A stretch of DNA of 64,000 bases from Mycolicibacterium sp. TY81 (GTDB lineage: Bacteria > Actinomycetota > Actinomycetes > Mycobacteriales > Mycobacteriaceae), in NCBI RefSeq assembly GCF_018326285.1, contig NZ_AP023362.1, forward strand, positions 1-64,000. Reading direction: 5' to 3'. The notes below the pieces were generated by a model. The model had not been told where the DNA came from. It was given only the letters and a program-made list of their open reading frames with translations, and did not search any database. A program made the translations under genes and the position numbers. This document shows positions 21,118 to 29,816 of the stretch, in pieces (position 1 is the first letter of the stretch; each line of letters starts with the position of its first letter).

Positions 21118-22004
21118 GCTTACCGGATCATCGAGGCGGAGAAGGCGAACTTCAGCATTGTGCGGATGTGCCGACTGCTGGTGGTATCGCGGTCGGGGTT
21201 CTACAAGTGGCGTGTGGCCGACGCTGCCGGTCCTACGCCGCCCAGCAGCGCCGTAAGCGCCTCGACACCGCAGTTGCGGGGTTTCATGCCGACTCCGACG
21301 GGGTGAACGGCGCACCGCGCATCCTGGCCGATCTACGGGAGGATGGCTGGGTGGTCTCGTGCAAGACGGTGGCGGCATCACTGCGCCGCCAAGGTTTGTT
21401 CGGGATCAGTCCGCGCACTTTCGGTCCGCCGACCACCGTGGCGGACCCGGATGCCGAAGCGATCCCGGACCTGGTCAAACGTCGTTTCGATACCGGTGTG
21501 CTCAACGCGGTGTGGACCAGCGACATCACCTATCTGCGGACTGGGGAAGGCTGGTTGTATCTGGCGGCGGTACGGGACGGGCATTCGCGGCGGGTGATCG
21601 GTTGGGCGATCGCCGATACCCTGCATACCGATGTTGTCGAGTCGGCGTTGACGATGGCGATCGCGTTGCGTGGCCCGTTGCCGGAGAAGGTGATTTTCCA
21701 TGCCGATCGGGGCTGTCAGTACACCTCGGCGCAGCTGGCTCGGTTCGCCCGGGAGAACAACCTGCTGCGGTCGGTGGGCCGTACCGGGGTGTGCTGGGAT
21801 AACGCTGCGACTGAATCATTATGGGCGACACTGAAAGTCGAGTTTTACGACCGGCGGTTGTGGCCGACGAAAGCTGCCGCTAGGCTCGCCGTCGGTGACT
21901 GGATCGAGCGGGTCTACAACCGCCGCCGGCGTCACAGCGCACTGGGCATGATCAGCCCCGTCGAGTTTGAAAACCGGATCAATCAGACGGCACAAGCCGC
22001 CTGA
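21118..22004 (+). pseudogene. IS3-family OrfB transposase of IS3 element 2, one frameshift
   Basis: The -1 frame after the slippage run reads ...FSIVRMCRLLVVSRSGFYKW. One base is then missing near 21232 (before AQQRRKRLDTAVAGF), and the frame continues to EFENRINQTAQAA at 22004. The catalytic acids are in WTSDITYL, FHADRGCQYT and NAATESLWATLK. Apart from the missing base it is a normal OrfB. Confidence 0.8.
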
Positions 22005-22103
22005 CCCTGTGTCCACCAAACAGGGTCAAGCCCACCATGACTCGTTGATCACAACGCGTGAACCACGCCAGATCCGAAGTCCACCACTCCCCGGGACGCT
22101 ATC

Positions 22104-22339
22104 ATCGCCATCGACGAGTCTTGAAATAGTTGGTAAACGTAGGCGCGAGACGACTCATTGGGTGCGTTCTCTGCGTAGGTCGCCCACCGTTCCTCTTGAC
22201 GTTTCCAGTAGGCGTAGTCAGCGCCGGTCAGGACGAAGTCCTCGCACTCGTTGCAGCGCAGTCCCTTTGGGCATTCAGCACCGCCGACAACAGGCTTGAA
22301 AGTACATAGCCCGCCTTCAGTGGGGAGCGCGGTGATGTC
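22104..22339 (-). pseudogene. Tn554-type integrase, fragment 3
   Basis: It encodes DITALPTEGGLCTFKPVVGG, then CPKGLRCNECEDFVL with four Cys suggesting a metal site, and WATYAENAPNESSRAYVYQL. It continues fragment 2 (IELKLI-DITALPT) after removal of IS3 element 3 and one GTC, and runs into fragment 4. The Cys-rich C-terminal extension after the recombinase domain is a feature of Tn554-type TnpB-like integrases. Confidence 0.8.
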
Positions 22340-22376
22340 GGGCCTTGCCCCCATGTAGTGGACACGGGATTTGTGG

Positions 22377-23277
22377 TTACGCGGCTACTGGCAGCGTAGC
22401 CGGTGTTAGGGTCCTTTCGTAGGTCGCAGGGCTGGAATAGCGGCACCGGGAGTGCCGTCGTTTGGTGTTGTAGCGAGCCAGCCAGCGGAACACTTCGCGG
22501 CGGCAGGTAGCAGCGTCGGGCCAGTGGCTGCGGTCCTGCAGGATCTCGCGTTTGAGGGCGGCGTTGAACGATTCGGCCAGCGCGTTATCGGCACTTGACC
22601 CGACGCCACCCATAGACTGGGTGACCTCCAAGTCACGGCAGAGGTTCGCGAAATCCCTTGAGGTGTACTGACTTCCGTGATCTGTGTGGAACACTGCACC
22701 GGTCAGGGAGCCGCGCAGCGCCGCAGCGGCTTTGAGGGCATCTTCGACCAGTTCGGTGCGCATGTGCTCGGCGATCGCCCACCCCGCCACCCGTCCGGAG
22801 AAGCAGTCGATCACGGTCGCCAGATACAGATTCGAACCGCTTGCCAATGGCAGGTAGGTGATGTCGCCGACGTACTTGACGTTGGGTGCCGCGGCGGTGA
22901 AGTCCCGGTTGAGCAGGTCCGGGACTTTCTGTTTGGCCGGATCCGGCGTGGTGGTCTTCACCCGTCGCCGGCGGCGGTAGCCCGGCGATCCCGGCACTGC
23001 GCATGACCCGGGCCACCCGCTTGTGGTTGACCCGCTCACCGTCGGGTGCACCGTCGTTGAGTTCAGCGGTGATCCGCGGCGCCCCGTAGGTGTTGTCCTC
23101 ATCGTGCACGGTGCGGATACGCGCGGCCAGCGCCTTGTCAGCGGCCTGGCGGGCGGCGCGTCCGTCGGCAGCGGCCAACCAGGCGTAGAACGATGAACGC
23201 GCAACCTCGACGACTGCGCACAGCCACTTCACCTCGAAGGTGTGCAGGTGGTCGGCGACGAACTGGAAGCGGCTCAC
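22377..23277 (-). pseudogene. IS3-family OrfB transposase of IS3 element 3, one frameshift
   Basis: The N-terminal part MSRFQFVADHLHTFEVKWLC through RVMRSAGIAG and the C-terminal part from YRRRRRVKTTTPDPAK to TLPVAA lie in different frames, with a one-base length change near 22980-22990. Catalytic acids are in YVGDITYLP, FHTDHGSQYT and NALAESFNAALK. Otherwise it is full length for the family (about 295 aa). Confidence 0.8.
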
Positions 23278-23606
23278 CAGTTCGTCTCCCCGGCGAAATA
23301 CTTGGCCGCCGACCGCAGAATGTCACGCTCGGTAGACAACCGAGCCTCCGTGGCGCGTAACGCCTTGTTCTCGGCCCGTAGCCGGGCCAGCTCCTGCTCT
23401 GGGGTCTCAACGCCGGGGCTCGGCTGTGCTGCTGCGGTGGGGTTGCGGTGCCTGATCGGCACCCCGGCGGCTTTGCACCACGCTGAGAGCGTCACACCGG
23501 AGATGCCGAGTTCGTCGGCGATCTGCGTGATCGTGGCGCCCTCGGTGTCTCGGTACAGCGCTACCGCGTCCCGTTTGAACTCGTCAGGGTAATTTTTCCT
23601 TGCCAT
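23274..23606 (-). CDS. IS3-family OrfA of IS3 element 3
   Basis: This 110-residue protein has an N-terminal HTH (YPDEFKRDAVALYRDTEG, TQIADELGISGVTLSAWCK) and a C-terminal zipper-like helix (ELARLRAENKALRATEARL). It overlaps the orfB start by four bases. The frame is intact. Confidence 0.9.
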   Translation of the reverse strand: MARKNYPDEFKRDAVALYRDTEGATITQIADELGISGVTLSAWCKAAGVPIRHRNPTAAAQPSPGVETPEQELARLRAENKALRATEARLSTERDILRSAAKYFAGETNW

Positions 23607-23678
23607 CGTGGTGGATCATCTCGCTTCCCCCGCCAACCTTGCGGGATTCAGCGTGTCCAACACACGGGGTCAAGTCCC

Positions 23679-24394
23679 GTCAATCAGTTTGAGCTCGATG
23701 GTGGAATCGGCTACCGCATCCGGTGTTCGGACGAGTTCGCCTGGTGTTCTGCTGCCGGGTCCTTTTACCCACACTTGCTGCAAGTAAGGTTCGATCCTGG
23801 CTGACGAGATGAGCGTGTAATGTTCCGACATTCGTTCGGATACATGGCCGAGAATCTGCTTCACAACGACCATCGGGGCGCCGGCATCGACGAGCCGCGT
23901 TGCGAGGGTGTGCCGCGCCTGGTGGCTGACGTGTCCGGGCAGCTCGATGTCTTCCAGCCACTTCTTAAAGCGGTTTTGGAAGGTGGCGATGGCTATTGCG
24001 TTGCCGAAGTGTGAGTTTCGCGTGGTGCTGGGAAACAGCGCGATCTTCTGCGCTGTCTTCCCGGTGGGTGCAACACCGTGCTTGAGGCGATATCTTTCGG
24101 CAGTCTTCTTCTGCCGTTCGCGGATGACCCAGAACACGTCGTCTGGTATCAGGACGCCGTAGTCGAGCTGGTTGACCTTCGTCATGTCGAACCAGGCGTA
24201 TTTGCGGCCCAAGTGCTCGCTGACGCAGTCGAACCGAAGATTGACGACTTCACCGATCCGCCGACCCACCCGGATCTGAATGAACCAGATGTCCTCAATA
24301 CCGAGGTCATTCGGATCTCGTGCGGCGAGAAGTTTCATGTTACTAGGCGAGATGAGGTGTTCGAACACATCATCGCTCAGTGGCCTGGGCCGTT
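23679..24394 (-). pseudogene. Tn554-type integrase, fragment 2 (catalytic domain)
   Basis: This holds the tyrosine recombinase active site: Arg in RVGRRIGEVVNLRFD, the HxxR box in HQARHTLATRL, and the downstream His and Tyr in QILGHVSERMSEHYT. It joins fragment 1 as SKR-PRPLSDDVFEHLI after removal of the three-gene element and one GCCGTT. All four fragments together give 1,740 bases in one open frame. The N-terminus is missing beyond 28335. Confidence 0.9.
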
Positions 24395-24557
24395 TGTTGG
24401 CCGTCGCTGACGATGAAGATGTCGGCGTCATCGGCGTTGATGATGATGCATTGATGAGAACGCCCCGCTCGCTTGTGGCGAGCGGGGCGTTGGTGATCTC
24501 GGTGACGGGATCCTTGTCGCGGTGGCGTGGTCGTCGCCGTGGTGACGTGGATTTGGT

Positions 24558-25375
24558 TCAGTCGGTTGCTGTTTCGCTGATGGCGATGCGTGCGGCTTTC
24601 TCCCCGACGATGGAATGCCCGGCGGCGAACGCGGCGGTCAGGGCGTGCAGGGCGAGGTTGTTGACTGCGCGGGGGGTGCCCGCGGGAGGCGTTGTGGATC
24701 AGCGTGATCGCGTCGTCGGCGAACAGCGCATCGGAGCGGCCGGCGATCTTGGTGTGATGGGCGATGTAGTCGGCGGTGTCGGCCGGACTCATCCCGGGCA
24801 GGGGTGTAGCGCACCGCGATGCGCTGATCCAGCGCGGCCAGCACGCCCAGGCGCAGTCGGTGCCGCAGGGTGGGTTGCCCGACGAGCACGGCGGCGAACG
24901 GTGATCCGGAGTCCATGTCGTGGTTGGTCAAAAGGCGGATCGCTTCGAGCTGATGATTGTCGAGCAGGTGGGCCTCATCGACGACGAGCACGGGGTTTCG
25001 GCCGCGTTCGGCGTGTTCGGCGGCCAGTGCGTCGGCGGCCTGGGGGGCCAGTCGGGCGGTGTGAAACGCCGGGGGTGTGCCCGAGGGTGGCCACGATGTG
25101 GGTGAGCATGCCGCGCACTCCGATGGTGGGGTTGGCCAGGTAGATGATGACGTGGCGGGCGGGGTCCAGGGAGGTGGCTGCGGCGCGGATGGCTACGGTT
25201 TTGCCGGCGCCGACTTCACCGGTGATGACCCCGATGGCGCATTGGTCCACACACCAGCCGATCCGGGCGATCGCTTCGCTGTGGCCGGGTGGCGGTGCAG
25301 CATCGAGGGGGCCAGGTCACGTCCGAACGGCATCCGGGTGAATCCCCAATGTGATTGCAGTCGTTGAATACTCAC
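24558..25375 (-). pseudogene. AAA ATPase of the three-gene element, copy 2 (frameshifted)
   Basis: A GTG start at 25375 overlaps the transposase stop and reads MSIQRLQSHWGFTRMPFGRD. The frame then breaks near 25285-25290, where one base is missing relative to copy 1, and resumes with Walker A GEVGAGKTVAIRAA. It later breaks at three extra-C positions shared with copy 1, around Walker B (LVVDEAHLL), after RIAVRYT and before RAVNNLALHAL. The end is ISETATD at 24558. The corrected protein would be about 270 aa and similar to TniB/TnsC/ExeA ATPases that partner DDE transposases. Confidence 0.7.
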
Positions 25376-26907
25376 GCCGACACCCCATCCTCGAACTCGC
25401 CATCGATGTTGGTGAGGTCAGTGATCGAGAGCTGCCCGGGAGCCCGCTCGCTGTCCGTGTCGGGTCCGTAGAGGGCGTGGTAACCGATGCGTTCGTCGTC
25501 GCGCAGTTGGTCGTGGTGGGCAGCGGCGGTCAACGCCAGGTAGTCGATCCCCGTCACCGGTAGCGCGGGGTCGGGGTTCTCGGGTCGGGCTTTGGGATGG
25601 GCATGGCGGGTGATGCGGTGCGGCACCGCGGCACCAAAACTGCGCTCGCCATGGCGGACCTCGATCGTCTCGAGGTCGAACGGGGAGAACACCAACTCCA
25701 CCCGGCGCCCGGCCAGGGCGGGGTCGACCCGGTAGGTGTTGGCGTGCAGGGAGACGGTGGCGGTCTTGGTCACCACCCGAAACTCCGACCACAAGAACGC
25801 CTCGGTCAGATCCGCCGCGGTCGGCAACGCCGGGGCATGACCGAGCCGGTCCCAGCCGCTCTCCCACCGGGCCAGCGGTGACTGGTCGGTCTCGCTGTGG
25901 GTGCGGCGGTGGTATTCGGTTTCCACCCAGGCCATGAACAGTCGGTTGAGTTCCAACAATGCCGCGGTGTGGTCGACCCCGGCGGCCGTGAGGTCCTCGG
26001 TGGTGGTGTCGGTGACCTCGACGAGGAACTGCTCACGCACCGTCCGGAAGAACCGTTCGACCTTGCCCCGTCCTTGCGGCCGGCCGGGCGCGGAATGCAC
26101 CAGTCGAACACCGAGTTTCGCGCACGCCCGCAACAGCCACGCGTCGACGAACGCCGAGCCGTTGTCGACATAGACCGAGGTCGGCACGCCGCGGGCAGCC
26201 AGCGCCGGTTTGAGGGCGGCGGCCAGGCGCACGGTGTCCTCGGCGAACCCGAACCGGTGCCCGACCACCAACCGAGAATGGTCGTCGAGGAAGGCGAACA
26301 GGTAGGTTTTGCGGTCTCCGACCCGCGGCCCGTGCAGGGCGTCGCCGACCCACAGCTCGTTGGGGTCAGCGGCTTCGAACCGGCCGAACACCTCGGTGCT
26401 CACACCGGCTGCCGGACCCATCAGTTCGCAGCGGTGGAAATGACGCAACAAAGTGGATTCCGAGGGCGCCCACCCGGTCGCAGTGCGCAGGATCCGGGCC
26501 ACCTGCGCCGCGGTGCGTGCAGGGTTCTCCCGCTTCAACGAGGCCGCCAGCTCCAGCACCTGGATGTCGGTGCGGGTGGCCAGCCGCCGCGGTTCGGGCA
26601 CCAGGGCTTCGAACCCGCCGGCCCGGTAGCGCCGGATCCAGCGGTCCAGGGTCGGTCGTGCGATCTGTACCCGGGAACCGAACGGATCCACATGGTGGCG
26701 TTCGGCGATCTCACGGACCAGCCGGCCACGCTGTTTGGTCGACAACCCGGCATCCAAGGCGGGGCAGATCAACTGATAGCGGAACAAGCCGATCGCCTGG
26801 GCCCGCTCCCGGCGTTTGTGTTCTTCCAACGACACTGCGGTGTTCTCCTCACATTCGAAGGCCCCGCCCGAAACCGTCTGTCGGGCAGGTGCCTTCGCGA
26901 GGATCAC
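25372..26907 (-). CDS. DDE transposase (Mu/Tn552/IS481-like) of the three-gene element, copy 2
   Basis: This intact 511-residue transposase has an N-terminal HTH region (FGSRVQIARPTLDRWIRRYR), an integrase catalytic core with acids in WVGDALHGP, YVDNGSAFVDAW and GRGKVERFFRTVRE, and a C-terminal Mu-type barrel (VSLHANTYRVDPALAGRRVE). It needs the neighbouring ATPase, as in Tn7/Tn5053/Tn552-type systems. The stop at 25372 overlaps the ATPase GTG. The GTG start at 26907 is assumed; a later start near LEEHKRRERAQAIG is possible. Confidence 0.9.
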   Translation of the reverse strand: MILAKAPARQTVSGGAFECEENTAVSLEEHKRRERAQAIGLFRYQLICPALDAGLSTKQRGRLVREIAERHHVDPFGSRVQIARPTLDRWIRRYRAGGFEALVPEPRRLATRTDIQVLELAASLKRENPARTAAQVARILRTATGWAPSESTLLRHFHRCELMGPAAGVSTEVFGRFEAADPNELWVGDALHGPRVGDRKTYLFAFLDDHSRLVVGHRFGFAEDTVRLAAALKPALAARGVPTSVYVDNGSAFVDAWLLRACAKLGVRLVHSAPGRPQGRGKVERFFRTVREQFLVEVTDTTTEDLTAAGVDHTAALLELNRLFMAWVETEYHRRTHSETDQSPLARWESGWDRLGHAPALPTAADLTEAFLWSEFRVVTKTATVSLHANTYRVDPALAGRRVELVFSPFDLETIEVRHGERSFGAAVPHRITRHAHPKARPENPDPALPVTGIDYLALTAAAHHDQLRDDERIGYHALYGPDTDSERAPGQLSITDLTNIDGEFEDGVSA

Positions 26908-26956
26908 CGATCACCGCGTGGCGCATCAGGGGGCAACTGGTGTTGCGCACCGGCGG

Positions 26957-27548
26957 CTACCGCATCGTCGGCCAGTCCGGTGCCAGCAGTCGGCCGCCGG
27001 TGACCGCGACCATCACCTGCGCAGGCGTCACCGCGCCCACCAACCCGACCGGCCCGAACCGCTGCCCGAGCGCCGCGACTGCGGCCTCGACCGCCGCCAC
27101 CACGTCACCCCAGCCACAGCACCGGCCGTCGGGGATCGCCACGTCGATCCCGGTCTGGACCGCCACCACAAGGAACCATCCCCGGATCGCCTCCAATCGG
27201 CCGCCCGGCCCGGCGTAGCCAGCCCCGTACCGTGGTCGCCGGAATGTTGAGCCGGGCAGCGATCCGGCGATGCCCGACCCCCGCGGCCCGCACCAACAGC
27301 GACATCCAAATCTGTTCGGCTGCATACGCTCTGCGCAGCAGCACCGTGACCGGCAACAACACGTGCGTCACCAAACACGACCGGCACCGCGCCCGCCGCG
27401 GCCGCACAGCACCGGCCAGACCCACCACGCGGCGAGAGCGGGCGAATCCCCAACCACCCAGCACGCCCTGCGAGCACGCCGGGCATCTGATCAGGCCCGC
27501 CGCCAGCCGGGACTCGACGCAGACCAGATCAGCCTCTACCGTCACCAT
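26957..27548 (-). pseudogene. Zinc-ribbon/HTH accessory protein (DUF6431-like), copy 2
   Basis: The ATG at 27548 opens a protein with CPAC and CRSC pairs spaced as a zinc ribbon, then HRRIAARLNIPATTVRGWLRR, a clear HTH. A frame change follows near 27200-27215 (also present in copy 1), after which GGRLEAIRGWFLVVAVQTG to LLAPDWPTMR continues. The corrected length is about 196 aa. It is the first gene of the element. The shared break could be real or a recurrent consensus error in a GC run. Its role in transposition is unknown. Confidence 0.65.
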
Positions 27549-27746
27549 CAGTGCCTCCGTGCACTACAGCGCGGCACCCTGCGAGCCCGCCAAGACTTCA
27601 GCGGGGTGCCGCGCGACCCATCAATTCCTCGTCACACTGATGGTGCACACGACCAAGATCAACCCGGCGACCACACCAACAGTCACATCGACAAGCTCAA
27701 TGACGAATGACCACCGCGTGGTCGCCATCCCGAGAGACGGTCAACA

Positions 27747-28335
27747 GCCGTTTTGAGTGCCGAAGCTTTCCTTCCGGAAAGGCAAGCATGAATTCCCGAC
27801 GCAATCCGATGGAGTCGGCCACACCGCTGTCCAAGGCGAAGCGCATGAGCCGCCTGAGTCCGTTGAAGATCAACGACTTGCTGAGTTCCGTGGCGATACT
27901 CTGCTGACCATCTACCAGGTAGAGGCCGAGTTGCGGCTCGTTGTTCTGTGCCCGGCGATTCTGATCAGCGACAAAAGCCCTAGCCACGTCTTCAGTGAGC
28001 TCCCTGGCATCCGCGCCACCCTGTGGGACCGTCCATTCCAAGTAGGCGCTGAGGGCCACCGAGCAGCGCCTGAGCTGTTCCAACGAAGACTGAGTTCGAG
28101 GACGACTCGGAGAGTCGAAAATCGAGGCAATCAGATCCCAGGTCAATGTGCGCAGCCAATCCTGGGTAATCACCTTGAGGTCGAACGGCGACCGTCGGTC
28201 CTTCAGACGGAAGCCCCAATGCATAGGATCGATATAGCCCAGCTCGCGGCTTTCCCCACGGGTGACATGTACTGGTGCGCAGTGACTCTGCATCACGGCG
28301 ATCATCACATCGCAGACTTGGCCATACTTCGACCA
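27747..28335 (-). pseudogene. Tn554-type integrase, fragment 1 (truncated N-terminal region)
   Basis: The frame is open from the IS256 boundary (WSKYGQVCDVMIAVMQ) and includes a SAM-like core-binding region (VALSAYLEWTVPQGGADARE, TEDVARAFVADQNRRAQNN) ending FPEGKLRHSKR. The true start is missing, removed when IS256 copy C or a rearrangement at it replaced the upstream part. No matching duplication flanks that IS copy. Confidence 0.85.
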
Positions 28336-29816
28336 GAGCAATGATCAGAACCTGTGGATGAGCCTCGGCGAGGCGGCGTAGGAAAGGGCGCACCTTCCCG
28401 AGGATGATCTGAATGTCGAAGGTCTGATCAAGAGCCGGCGTTGGCGCGCTGGTTCGGGAAGGTACGCCCATGCTCACGGTAGTTCACGATGCGGATTCAT
28501 CCAACGAGGATGCTGGCTCGTCGCGGTCGTTGCTCGATGAGATTGTCCGCGACGGTGCCCGCCAGATGCTGGCCGCAGCGTTGCGGGCTGAGGTCGCCGC
28601 CTACATCGAGGCTCATGCCGGTGAGCTTGATGAGAACGGGCACCGGCTGGTGGTGCGCAATGGCTATCACCGCGAGCGCGAGGTGCTCACCGCGGCGGGC
28701 GCGGTGAGTGTGACCGCGCCGCGGGTCAATGACAAACGTGTTGACCCGGACACTGGTGAGCGGCAACGGTTTTCCTCGGCGATCCTGCCGGCGTGGGTGC
28801 GCAAGTCGCCGCAGATGACCGAGGTGTTGCCGTTGCTGTATCTGCATGGCTTGTCGACCAGTGATTTCGGTCCGGCGTTGGAGCAGTTCCTGGGCTCGGG
28901 TGCCGGCTTGTCGGCCACGACGATCACCCGACTCACCACGCAGTGGCAGGACGAGGCCAAGGCCTTCGAGGCCCGTGATCTGTCGGGCACCGACTACGTC
29001 TACCTGTGGGTCGACGGCATCCATCTCAAGGTGCGCCTGGAGCAGGAGAAGCTCTGTTTGCTGGTGATGATCGGTGTGCGCGCTGACGGCCGCAAGGAGC
29101 TGGTCGCGCTCACCGACGGGTACCGGGAGTCGGCCGAGTCGTGGGCTGATCTGTTGCGGTCGTGCCGACGTCGCGGGATGACCGCACCGGTGCTGGCCGT
29201 CGGCGATGGGGCCCTGGGGTTCTGGAAGGCCGTGCGTGAGGTGTTCCCGGCCACCGGCGAGCAGCGGTGCTGGTTTCACAAGCAGGCCAATGTTCTTGCC
29301 TGCCTGCCAAAGTCGGCTCATCCGGGGGCGATCGCGGCGATGCGGGAGATCTACAACGCCGAGGATATCGACCACGCGCAGGTGGCGATCAAGGCGTTCG
29401 AGGTGGACTACGGCGCCAAGTACCCCAAGGCGGTCGCCAAGATCGTCGATGACGCCGATGTGCTGCTGGAGTTCTATAAGTACCCGGCCGAGCACTGGGT
29501 CCATCTGCGCACTACCAACCCGATCGAATCAACGTTTGCCACGGTACGTTTGAGGACCAAGGTGACCAAGGGGCCGGGTTCACGCGTCGCCGGAATGGCC
29601 ATGGCTTACAAGCTGATCGACGCCGCGCAAGCCCGCTGGCGAGCCGTCAACGCACCGCACCTGGTCGCTCTGGTCCGGGCCGGCGCGATCTTCCACAAAG
29701 GCAAACTGCTCGAGCGACCCACCGACATCACCCCGTCGGCGGACTCGGCACCGACCGAATCAACTGGAACGGAGGTCGCCTGAAACAAGCCGATCCACAG
29801 GTATTGACAATTCCTC
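28336..29816 (+). mobile_element. IS256-family element, subtype alpha, copy C (1,481 bp)
   Basis: It has the same ends as copy A. The flanks differ (TTCGACCA left, CGGCTTCT right), so no target duplication remains. It joins the broken integrase on the left to a broken MFS gene on the right, which marks a deletion or recombination point and the border between island and chromosome. Confidence 0.92.
28470..29783 (+). CDS. IS256-family transposase (subtype alpha, copy C)
   Basis: This 437-residue intact transposase appears identical in translation to copy A. Catalytic acids are in WVDGIHLKV, VGDGALGFW and NPIESTFATVR. It lies in inverted orientation relative to copy A and in direct orientation to copy E, so recombination among them could invert about 20 kb or delete about 6 kb including the porin gene. 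Confidence 0.95.
   Translation: MLTVVHDADSSNEDAGSSRSLLDEIVRDGARQMLAAALRAEVAAYIEAHAGELDENGHRLVVRNGYHREREVLTAAGAVSVTAPRVNDKRVDPDTGERQRFSSAILPAWVRKSPQMTEVLPLLYLHGLSTSDFGPALEQFLGSGAGLSATTITRLTTQWQDEAKAFEARDLSGTDYVYLWVDGIHLKVRLEQEKLCLLVMIGVRADGRKELVALTDGYRESAESWADLLRSCRRRGMTAPVLAVGDGALGFWKAVREVFPATGEQRCWFHKQANVLACLPKSAHPGAIAAMREIYNAEDIDHAQVAIKAFEVDYGAKYPKAVAKIVDDADVLLEFYKYPAEHWVHLRTTNPIESTFATVRLRTKVTKGPGSRVAGMAMAYKLIDAAQARWRAVNAPHLVALVRAGAIFHKGKLLERPTDITPSADSAPTESTGTEVA

Larger units (their letters stand above)
20755..22034 (+). mobile_element. IS3-family element 2 (1,280 bp), nested in IS1081-like copy 2
   Basis: The ends are TGGGCTTGACCC at both termini (inverted), then TGGTGGACAC. The 4-bp duplication CCAT (20751-20754 and 22035-22038) is present once at the equivalent place in IS1081-like copy 1. 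It lies 11 bases after the IS1081-like transposase stop. Confidence 0.95.
19358..22103 (+). mobile_element. IS1081-like element, copy 2, itself split by an IS3-family element
   Basis: It has the same ends as copy 1. The flanking duplication is ATCGCCAT (19350-19357 and 22104-22111). Subtracting the nested 1,280-bp IS3 element and its 4-bp duplication leaves 1,462 bp. It interrupts the integrase gene. Confidence 0.95.
22340..23678 (-). mobile_element. IS3-family element 3 (1,339 bp), in the integrase gene
   Basis: The ends are GGGCCTTGCCCCCATGTAGT and, inverted, GGGACTTGACCCCGTGTGTT, followed by GGACACG on both sides. The 3-bp duplication is GTC (22337-22339 and 23679-23681). It carries orfA and orfB on the minus strand. 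Confidence 0.9.
24395..27746 (-). mobile_element. Three-gene DDE/ATPase transposable element, copy 2 (3,352 bp)
   Basis: The ends begin TGTTGGCCGTCGCTGACGAT and, inverted, TGTTGACCGTCTCTCGGGAT. The flanking 6-bp duplication is GCCGTT (24389-24394 and 27747-27752). Minus-strand gene order is zinc-ribbon/HTH protein, DDE transposase, AAA ATPase. It interrupts the integrase gene. Confidence 0.92.
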
